Below, in pieces: positions 24,933 through 32,041 of a DNA stretch of 64,000 nt. Position numbers and translations under genes: made by a program. The stretch is from Thermomicrobium roseum DSM 5159 (GTDB lineage: Bacteria > Chloroflexota > Chloroflexia > Thermomicrobiales > Thermomicrobiaceae): NCBI RefSeq assembly GCF_000021685.1, contig NC_011959.1:248001-312000 (forward strand), in the 5' to 3' direction. Every line of letters begins with the position of its first letter. Within the stretch, counting starts at the first letter, position 1. Below the pieces are notes generated by a model that had not been told where the DNA came from, searched no databases, and saw nothing but the letters and a program-made list of their open reading frames with translations.

Positions 24933-26558
24933 TCACTGGCCGAGGAGCAGCCGCAGATGGCGCTCGTCGTCCATCGTCTTTCCCCAACCGCGAACCAACG
25001 CGAGGATCTCCTCGCGTCGATACTGTCGGGTGCGGATGGCGACCGGCATGCGCACCGCGTGTCCGACGATGACGCATTCCTGGCGTGGACTGAGATTGGC
25101 GAGGAGGCTGCGGAGGCCGGAACGGTCGGCGACGCCGGTCAAGACAGCCTCGATATCGTGCTGGTCGCTGAGCGGCCCGATCACCTTGGTGCCCAGCTGG
25201 GAGAGGATCTCGCGATCGATGCTGGAGGGACGCTGATCGACGATGAGCAAGGTAACGCGATACTTGCGCATTTCCCGCGCGATGGTGCCGAAGATCGACT
25301 GCCGAGCAGCTTCGGGGGTGAGGAACTTGTGCGCTTCTTCGAGGACGATGACCAGTGGCCGCAGGTTGCTTTGCCCACCCGCTTGCTGTGCCTCGAGAAC
25401 ATCTTCGGTGTAGCGATCGTGAATCCGGCGAGTGAGCAGGTTGGCGACCAGCATGTAGTCGAGGAACGAGTCGCAGCGACCGAACTGGACGATGATATGG
25501 GTACCCCGCTGCAGCTTGCCGATGATCTCGTCGATGACGGACGTATCGAGTGTCTCGCAGATATAGGGCCGTTTGGCCAAGCGATCCAGTTTGGCTCGCA
25601 AGGCATTGACCGAGGCTTCAGCGACACCAGTGCTCGCGCAGAACTCTTTGACTGCTTCGGTATCGAATTCCAAGGTCTGGCGGATCCACTGCGGCCCGTA
25701 GCGTGCCCGCAGGTGATGCGCGACCGTGGCGAAGGTCGGGTTGAGATTGAGCTCCTCCGCCAAGAGTTCGATGTCATCCGGTTCGATCTGATCGAGGCCG
25801 ATCTGGATCGTGCGGGCGCTCGCACTCCGCTCCGTCCGATCGTCGAGCGTGTAGATCTGGACCCGCGATGGTCCGAAGAGCTCGAGCAAGCCGACTAGTT
25901 CGGGCTGATCAGTCGGGGCGCGAGCATATTCGTTGTGCATGTCGAAGAGCAAGATCGAGACCTGGTCGGCCAGGACGAGGCCAACGAGGAGTAGGCGAGT
26001 CAGCACGCTCTTGCCGCTACCGCTCTGCCCGAAGACGCCATTGGAGCGCTTGACCAGCTCGGCCAAGTCGAGCGGGACCGGGATCTCCATCGCCGGTGGT
26101 GTGCCGAGCGCGAAGTGCGTGCTGTCCTCCTGGCCGAACACGAGCGCGAAATCGTCCGCCGTGGCCTGACGCAAGCGTGCGAAGTGGGGCGGAATGCTGC
26201 GTGCAGGTTGTGGCTGGTCGCTTTCCGGCTCGAGAACGAGCGAGGGCCGAATCTCGGCGGTGGCATAGGCGTGTGTCCCGCGCACGATGCGACTGAGGAA
26301 GGGGGAGCGGATCGGTGGATCAGCCAGCAAGGCGGCATCGGTCGTGTCGAGCGAGAGATCGGTGATCATGCCGAAGTAGCGGCGCTCGATGCCCTCGATG
26401 ACGACGAAACTACCCACGCGCAAACGCTCGACGGCAGCCGGGTCGAGGAGCCGGACGCGGAGTCCCTGACTGAATCGGCCATCGGTCACGACACCGAGGA
26501 ACGCGTTGTCGCTGACGTGGTCGGTGACGTGGGCGTTGTGCTGGCCGTCGAGGCTCAT
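24933..26558 (-). CDS. HerA-family hexameric DNA translocase ATPase
   Basis: A 541-residue protein starting MSLDGQHNAH at ATG 26556-26558 (AACGGACGAGGATC upstream). It has an N-terminal HAS-barrel-like region (about residues 15-100), Walker A FGQSGSGKSVL (about 180-190), Walker B LVIVLEEAHKFL (about 405-416) and VDQRPSSIDREIL, the usual HerA/DUF87 order. HerA couples ATP hydrolysis to translocation of duplex DNA and works with a nuclease (NurA, or Mre11). The downstream SbcD/Mre11-like gene is the obvious partner. Confidence 0.9.
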   Translation of the reverse strand: MSLDGQHNAHVTDHVSDNAFLGVVTDGRFSQGLRVRLLDPAAVERLRVGSFVVIEGIERRYFGMITDLSLDTTDAALLADPPIRSPFLSRIVRGTHAYATAEIRPSLVLEPESDQPQPARSIPPHFARLRQATADDFALVFGQEDSTHFALGTPPAMEIPVPLDLAELVKRSNGVFGQSGSGKSVLTRLLLVGLVLADQVSILLFDMHNEYARAPTDQPELVGLLELFGPSRVQIYTLDDRTERSASARTIQIGLDQIEPDDIELLAEELNLNPTFATVAHHLRARYGPQWIRQTLEFDTEAVKEFCASTGVAEASVNALRAKLDRLAKRPYICETLDTSVIDEIIGKLQRGTHIIVQFGRCDSFLDYMLVANLLTRRIHDRYTEDVLEAQQAGGQSNLRPLVIVLEEAHKFLTPEAARQSIFGTIAREMRKYRVTLLIVDQRPSSIDREILSQLGTKVIGPLSDQHDIEAVLTGVADRSGLRSLLANLSPRQECVIVGHAVRMPVAIRTRQYRREEILALVRGWGKTMDDERHLRLLLGQ

Positions 26559-26640
26559 GATCCTCGTCCGTTCGCGTTCTGACGCGCTCGCGCCCCGGAT
26601 TGTACCATGGAAAAGAACTCGATCGGTGGAGACGAGCAGG

Positions 26641-28347
26641 ATGCTGGATAACGAATGGGAAACGTTAGCTGAACTTCTCAAAGCGCCAGTCGATCCGAGT
26701 CGACGCGTCCTGGCTGGTCCCGTCGGCCGCCTGCAGGCACTGCATTGGATCACCCGTGCGGCGACGAGCAGTCTCGACCTCGACGAGATGCTCTCGACCG
26801 TCACGCGGGTTTTGCGCGAGACGATGCGTGTCGATTCCTGCGGTGTTTTCCTCTATGACGAGTCCTCTGGCACCTTGACCTTGCGCGCGGTCGATGGCGT
26901 GGCACCGGACCGTCCTGGCGGGTTCACGCTGCCGCTCGGGGTCGGTATCACCGGTCAGGCAGCGCTCACGCGCCGGCTGCAGATCGCCTTCGATGCGCCG
27001 CGTCATCCAGCCTATGTCGATTATCCGCACGTGGACGATCGACCGTTCGCCAGCCAGGTTTCCGTCCCGCTCATCGCCCGTCAGCCGGGAAGGTTGCTCG
27101 GCGTTCTCAACGTGCTGACGCTGGAACCGCGCGAGTTCTGGCCCGAGGAGATCGATTTCCTGGAAACGGCTGCTGGGGAAATCGCCATCGCGATCGAGAA
27201 CGCGCTGCTGTACCAGGAGACGGATGCCGAGCTGCGCCGTCGGATCGCGCAACTCGAGCTCTTGCAGCAGCTCTGGCGCGCAGTCGCTTCGACGCTCGAT
27301 CTCGATGAACTTTTGGGGACGATCGCGGATCGCGCGCTCGAGTTGTCGGGTGCTCGCGGGGTGGCGATCTTCCGACAGTCGCGTGCCTCGGGTGGCGAAC
27401 TCGAACTCTTGCGGGCTGCGCCGGTGGAACTGGCGACCCGGCTCACTGAGGGCTTGGAAACGGTCTTTCGTCAGGTCGTCCAGGAAGTGCTCGATAGCGG
27501 CGCTGCAGTCTGGCGCGACCCGCTCGCCGACCAGCTCGCTCTCTATGCGCTGCCCATGATCACCGGTCGGCGGGCGGTCGGTGCTCTCTGCCTGGTCTAC
27601 TCCGCGGGAAGGCCGAGGCCAATCCAAACCGGACTGCTCCATGCCTTCACCGATACGGCAGCGATCGCGATCGAGAATGCTGAGCTCTACGAAGAAGCAC
27701 GGCGTGGACTGACACGAGCGTCGGCGCTTCTGCGCGAGCTGCATCATCGCGTGCGCAACAACCTGCAGACGGTAGCGGCGCTGCTCTCGCTCCAAGCGCG
27801 TCGTGCCGGGCCCGAAGCGCGTGCCGTGCTGCAGGATGCGGTGAGCCGGATCCGGAGTTTGACAGTCGTGCACGATCTCCTGAGTGGCCGCGAGCTGCCG
27901 GAAGTTTCCCTCACCGAACTCGCACGCATCGTCGTGACCCAAGCCGTCCACTCCCTGTATGGAGACGAGCTGGCTGTCGAGTGGAGCGTCGAGGGGGAGG
28001 AGGTGACGGTTTCCTCGCGCCAGACCACCGTGCTGGCGCTGCTCTTGAACGAATTCGTGACGAATGCGGTCCGGCACGGCTTCGCGGATGGTCCTGGGCA
28101 TCTGGTCGTCCGCATTCAGCGCGAGGGTGATCGTGCGCTCCTCGAGGTCGAGGACGATGGCCGTGGCCTGCCATCCGATTTCGACCCACTACGGGGACGA
28201 GGGCTCGGCTTGCAAATCGCCCGAACGCTGGTGGAAGTGGATCTCCGCGGAGATCTGGAGATGAGATCCGGTGCACGCGGTGGGACCGTGGTGCGCGTGC
28301 GCTTCGTCCCGGAAGGGCGGGTCGCAGCCACGCAACCGGTGAGTTGA
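26641..28347 (+). CDS. GAF-GAF sensor histidine kinase (HisKA_2/HWE-like)
   Basis: A 568-residue soluble kinase. GAF domains lie at about residues 40-195 and 215-375. The H-box ELHHRVRNNLQTVAALLSL (about 385) is of the HisKA_2 type, and the HATPase_c domain has LLNEFVTNAVRHGF, EDDGRGLP and GRGLGLQIA (about 455-535). No membrane helices and no adjacent response regulator are present, so it should sense a cytoplasmic signal (redox, light via a bound chromophore, or cyclic nucleotide) and signal to an unlinked partner. It is divergent from herA. Confidence 0.92.
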   Translation: MLDNEWETLAELLKAPVDPSRRVLAGPVGRLQALHWITRAATSSLDLDEMLSTVTRVLRETMRVDSCGVFLYDESSGTLTLRAVDGVAPDRPGGFTLPLGVGITGQAALTRRLQIAFDAPRHPAYVDYPHVDDRPFASQVSVPLIARQPGRLLGVLNVLTLEPREFWPEEIDFLETAAGEIAIAIENALLYQETDAELRRRIAQLELLQQLWRAVASTLDLDELLGTIADRALELSGARGVAIFRQSRASGGELELLRAAPVELATRLTEGLETVFRQVVQEVLDSGAAVWRDPLADQLALYALPMITGRRAVGALCLVYSAGRPRPIQTGLLHAFTDTAAIAIENAELYEEARRGLTRASALLRELHHRVRNNLQTVAALLSLQARRAGPEARAVLQDAVSRIRSLTVVHDLLSGRELPEVSLTELARIVVTQAVHSLYGDELAVEWSVEGEEVTVSSRQTTVLALLLNEFVTNAVRHGFADGPGHLVVRIQREGDRALLEVEDDGRGLPSDFDPLRGRGLGLQIARTLVEVDLRGDLEMRSGARGGTVVRVRFVPEGRVAATQPVS

Positions 28348-28413
28348 CGGCACTGCCTCGGCTGCGGATACTCCAGCCGAGTCGAGCGACGTGGCGGGAA
28401 TGGGAAGGGCACG

Positions 28414-29205
28414 ATGGGGAACGAGGGGTTCACAGGATACTGGGCAGTGATCCTGGGCGCATCCAGCGGATTTGGTGCAGCGACTGCCCGCGAGCTCGCT
28501 CGGGCGGGGATGCACATCTGCGGCGTGCATTTGGATCGCCGAGCGACTTTGCCGATGGCAGAGGCAGTCAAGGCCGACGTCGAGGCTGCAGGAGTCGAGG
28601 CCCTGTTCGTCAACGCCAATGCGGCCGATGCGGAAACCCGGCGACAGGTCGCTTCGGCGCTTCGGGAGCGCGGCGCGCGCGTGCGAGTGCTGATGCATTC
28701 GCTCGCCTTCGGTACGCTGCGGCCGTACATCGACGAGGACGCCGCTCAAGAGGTGACACAAAAGCAATTGGAAATGACGCTCGATGTCATGGCGAACAGC
28801 TTGGTGTACTGGACACAGGATCTGTTCCATGCCGGTCTCTTCGCGCCGGATGCCCGGATCTATGCCATGACCAGCGAGGGATCGACGCGCGTCTGGCGCG
28901 GGTACGGTCCGGTCTCCGCTGCCAAGGCGGCGCTCGAGGCCCATGTCCGCCAGCTCGCTGTGGAACTCGCCCGCTACGGGATCGCGGTGAATGCCATCCA
29001 GGCCGGTGTGACACCTACCCCGGCACAGGCCAAGATTCCCGGTGCGGAGGAGATGTTGCGCGAAGCCGAGCGGCGCAACCCTAGCGGACGACTGACGAGT
29101 CCGGAGGACGTCGCGCGAGCGATCCGCGCGCTCAGCGCACCGGGGCTCGGGTGGATCACCGGCAATGTGATTCGGGTAGATGGCGGCGAGGCGCTGGTGC
29201 CCTAG
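28414..29205 (+). CDS. SDR-family enoyl-ACP reductase-like protein
   Basis: A 263-residue SDR with a cofactor loop LGASSGFGAATARELA (residues 15-30), SxxxMTSEGSTRVWRGYGPVSAAKAAL (Y-x-x-x-x-x-K-type spacing Y-G-P-V-S-A-A-K, about 165-172), and TGNVIRVDGGEA at the end. The extended Tyr-to-Lys spacing (Y-x6-K) is a feature of FabI/FabL-type enoyl-ACP reductases rather than classical SDRs. The ATG follows GGGAAGGGCACG. A role in fatty-acid synthesis is likely but not certain. Confidence 0.8.
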   Translation: MGNEGFTGYWAVILGASSGFGAATARELARAGMHICGVHLDRRATLPMAEAVKADVEAAGVEALFVNANAADAETRRQVASALRERGARVRVLMHSLAFGTLRPYIDEDAAQEVTQKQLEMTLDVMANSLVYWTQDLFHAGLFAPDARIYAMTSEGSTRVWRGYGPVSAAKAALEAHVRQLAVELARYGIAVNAIQAGVTPTPAQAKIPGAEEMLREAERRNPSGRLTSPEDVARAIRALSAPGLGWITGNVIRVDGGEALVP

Positions 29206-29217
29206 CCCGGGAGGACG

Positions 29218-30267
29218 TCACTGGTCAGTGGGCCCTTCGTAGACGACATGCTCGAGCAAGTGGAGCGTCGCTTCGACGTCAGCGAGATCGACAGCCTCGA
29301 AGGGAGCATGCGTGTGGCGAGCCCCGACCGCAACCAGCGCGGTCGGGATTCCCTGGCGGATGAGGGCGGCGCCGTCACTGCCGTAACGATCGAAGACGAC
29401 GTGCTGGACCGGCAACCCATTGCGATCGGCAAGGTCAGCGAGCCGCCAGAGCAAACGCTGGTCGTAATGGGTGGCCGCATCCTTGTGCACGAGTTGTGGC
29501 CCGCCACCGAGCGTTGCCGGCATCCACTGCTCGCCGATGGTCGGCAGGTCGCCGACGAGCCCGACATCGAGTGCGATAGCCCAGTCGACGTCCAGGTCAG
29601 CTCGGAGCGAGCTGGCTCCGAGGAGTCCGTTTTCTTCCTGCACGGTAGCGGCGAGGTAGAGGGCGCAGTCAAGCTGCTGCGCGTCGATCTGGCGAACGAG
29701 CAGGGTCAAAAGGGCGAGCCCCACCCGATCATCGATCGCTTTCCCATAGAGGCGCGATCCGAGGCGACGAGTCGGCGGGTTCCAGACGACGCTCGAACCG
29801 ACCGTGATGCCGCGCTCCAATACCTCCTGCTTGGAGTTGGCACCGATATCGACGAACAAGTCAGCGAAGGTCACCGGCTTGCTCCGCCGCTCTTCGGGCA
29901 CGACATGGCCAGTGGCTAGGACGAACATCCCCTCGATCGCCACATCGCGACCGAGTACGAGCGCCGGTTGGCCGACTGGGAACCGTTCCTGTGGCTCCCC
30001 ACGCACTTGCCCAGTCGTCAGCCACAACAAGCCGGACGAATCGATCGACCGAACTACGAAGCTCAACTCGTCGGCATGCGCAGTGAGCAGAAGCCGAGGA
30101 CCAGCGCCACCGACGTAGGCGAGCAGGTTGCCGATCCGACTGCGCCAGAGTCGCTTGACGTGCGGAGCCCAAGCACGTTCCAGCCACGCCAGAACTGGCT
30201 CCTCCCGACCAGTCGGTCCGGGGAGCGCCATCAGTTCCGTCAGTACCTCGGCGATCCGCTCGCGCAT
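29218..30267 (-). CDS. M42-family aminopeptidase
   Basis: A 349-residue metallopeptidase: TAHADELSFVV (metal His/Asp, about residues 61-71), AIDDRVGLALL (bridging Asp, about 182), TVQEENGLLGA (general base Glu and metal Glu, about 212-222), and C-terminal RHTHAPFEAVDLAD (metal His). The family forms tetrahedral dodecamers that degrade peptides in the cytoplasm. It is convergent with the SDR gene. Confidence 0.9.
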   Translation of the reverse strand: MRERIAEVLTELMALPGPTGREEPVLAWLERAWAPHVKRLWRSRIGNLLAYVGGAGPRLLLTAHADELSFVVRSIDSSGLLWLTTGQVRGEPQERFPVGQPALVLGRDVAIEGMFVLATGHVVPEERRSKPVTFADLFVDIGANSKQEVLERGITVGSSVVWNPPTRRLGSRLYGKAIDDRVGLALLTLLVRQIDAQQLDCALYLAATVQEENGLLGASSLRADLDVDWAIALDVGLVGDLPTIGEQWMPATLGGGPQLVHKDAATHYDQRLLWRLADLADRNGLPVQHVVFDRYGSDGAALIRQGIPTALVAVGARHTHAPFEAVDLADVEATLHLLEHVVYEGPTDQ

Positions 30268-30470
30268 CCTTCTGCCCCTCGCTCACTCGATCGACCCTTC
30301 GGCGCCAGGATACCTTAGAATCGAGGCGGAGCGGAAATCTGGCCAGGTAGCACCCGGCGCTGGCAGCCAGGAGAGTCGCTTGACGGCACTCGGTTTACGG
30401 TCCGCCACTTGCACGAATGCCCGCCAGGCGTGACACTCCGACTGGGAAAGCGGTTGCTGGTGGTGGACGC

Positions 30471-30995
30471 ATGGGACGGGAACGAACCCGATCCGACCGA
30501 ACGCTGATCGTGCGCCGCAGTCGGCTCCGCGGCCTGCTCATCGCGGCGCTCGCTCTCGCGTTCTTCGTGGCAGCGGTCTGGTTCGCTTGGCATGCCGGAT
30601 CCTGGCTGGAACGCCTCTTCGCGGTCTCGATGGCAGTCTTTCTCGGTCTCGTGACAGTCGTTTCGACGTTGATCGCGTTGGATCGAAATCCTGTCCTGGA
30701 AATCGATGAGGAGGGGCTCACCGATCGCGGATCGCCGGTTCGTGCCGGAAGGGTGCCGTGGCAGAGCATACGCCGGATCGAAGCGAAGTCCGTGGGTACC
30801 CGGCGCTATCTCGTCGTCCAGGTCTATCGGCCACAGCGCTTCATCGCGGATCTCGATCCCGAGCGCCGGAAAGCAGCGGAGGAACTGATCCAGCGGCATG
30901 GCACGCCGATCGTGATTCCCTGGGAAGCGCTCGATCAGCCGCTCGACGCAGTCGTCGAGCAGGCCGAGGCTCTTCGACAGTCTACTGCCACCTGA
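30471..30995 (+). CDS. Membrane protein with PH-like domain (STM3941-like)
   Basis: A 174-residue product starting MGRERTRSDRTLIVRRS with two hydrophobic segments (about residues 20-38 and 44-64), followed by a cytoplasmic beta-rich domain with VLEIDEEGLTDRGSPVRAGRVPW and RRIEAKSVGTRRYLVVQV, typical of bacterial PH-like/STM3941 proteins. An upstream in-frame ATG at 30417 exists but the segment between is not family-like. Function unknown. Confidence 0.7.
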   Translation: MGRERTRSDRTLIVRRSRLRGLLIAALALAFFVAAVWFAWHAGSWLERLFAVSMAVFLGLVTVVSTLIALDRNPVLEIDEEGLTDRGSPVRAGRVPWQSIRRIEAKSVGTRRYLVVQVYRPQRFIADLDPERRKAAEELIQRHGTPIVIPWEALDQPLDAVVEQAEALRQSTAT

Positions 30996-31152
30996 ACGAG
31001 GAGCATCGTGACGGTCGGTTCGTCTGGGCTCGTTCGCTCTTGACCGCGAGCGACCAGCACATCGCGGCGCGTGACTCTCCTGGCGCATGACCTGCTCCAC
31101 TCGTTTACCGTCTGTTTACGTCACGTCTCCAATGATCGAGACAGGTCAGCGA

Positions 31153-31181
31153 TTGCCTCCGCTGGGGCGTCAGAGTATGGT
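31153..31181 (+). promoter_or_regulatory. Possible promoter of the ABC/FtsX operon
   Basis: TTGCCT (31153-31158), a 17-bp spacer and TATGGT (31176-31181) lie upstream of the ATPase gene. The boxes are only moderate matches. Downstream of it are two short perfect palindromes, CGGAATTCCG (31206-31215) and ATGGTACCAT (31223-31232), that could be operators. Confidence 0.35.
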
Positions 31182-31276
31182 CGCAGTCGACTGTGGCCGG
31201 ATCGGCGGAATTCCGATCGACCATGGTACCATCGATCCGTTCCGGGAGAGGTGATCCCGGTGAAGGGAGTTAGGTC

Positions 31277-32035
31277 ATGGAGACTGTAGCGAGAACTATG
31301 GGCACCACCCGAGAACAGGAGCGAACTCCGATCGTCGAGGCAACGAACGTCGTGAAGATCTACGACACGGGACGCGTGAAGGTTCCGGCATTGCGCGGCG
31401 TTTCGCTGACCGTGTACGGAGGCGAAATGGTCGCGATCATGGGGCCCTCCGGAAGCGGGAAGACGACACTCCTCAACTGTCTTTCTGGCCTCGATACGAT
31501 CGACGAGGGGATGATTCTGATCGCGGGGAAAGAGCTCGCGCGCCTACCGGACGATGTCCGATCGGAATTCCGCGCTCGTCATATGGGTTTCGTTTTCCAG
31601 CTGTTCAATCTCATTCCGGTCTTGAGTGCCTTGGAGAACGTCGAACTTCCCGCGCTTTTGGCGGGTATACGGCCGAGCGAGGCGAGACGGCGCGCGTGGG
31701 CAGTGCTCGAGCAAGTTGGTTTGGCTGACCGGGCTGGGCATAAGCCGGCCGAGCTATCGGGAGGCCAGCAGCAGCGGGTGGCGATCGCTCGTGCCCTGGT
31801 CAACCAGCCGGATATCATCTGGGCCGATGAGCCAACCGGGAACTTGGACACGGAGACGGCTGACGAGGTCATGGCGTTGCTGCGCCGGCTGAACCGCGAG
31901 AATGGCCAGACCTTCGTCATCGTGACCCATGATCCGCGGATCGGCTCGATGTGTGACCGCGTGATCCAGATGCGCGATGGGTTGATCATCGACGATGGAC
32001 TCGCTTCCTTCCGCGCAGCTGCTGGCGGGGAGTGA
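31277..32035 (+). CDS. ABC transporter ATP-binding protein (LolD/MacB type)
   Basis: A 252-residue ATPase: Walker A GPSGSGKTTLL (about residues 54-64), Q-loop VFQLFNLIPVLSALENVELP (about 98-117), signature LSGGQQQRVAIARAL (about 156-170), Walker B IIWADEPTGNLD (about 177-188) and H-loop IVTHDPR. The Q-L-F-N-L-I-P-V and V-E-L-P sequences are typical of the MacB/LolD/FtsE subfamily that works with FtsX-fold permeases. The permease gene starts 6 bp downstream. ATG 31277 has GGGAG 9 bp upstream. Confidence 0.94.
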   Translation: METVARTMGTTREQERTPIVEATNVVKIYDTGRVKVPALRGVSLTVYGGEMVAIMGPSGSGKTTLLNCLSGLDTIDEGMILIAGKELARLPDDVRSEFRARHMGFVFQLFNLIPVLSALENVELPALLAGIRPSEARRRAWAVLEQVGLADRAGHKPAELSGGQQQRVAIARALVNQPDIIWADEPTGNLDTETADEVMALLRRLNRENGQTFVIVTHDPRIGSMCDRVIQMRDGLIIDDGLASFRAAAGGE

Positions 32036-32041
32036 GCGGCG

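Noticed and set aside
31206..31232. Two adjacent palindromes (CGGAATTCCG, ATGGTACCAT) as a definite operator
   Set aside because: They are separate short palindromes with no common arms and could be chance. Noted only as possible.
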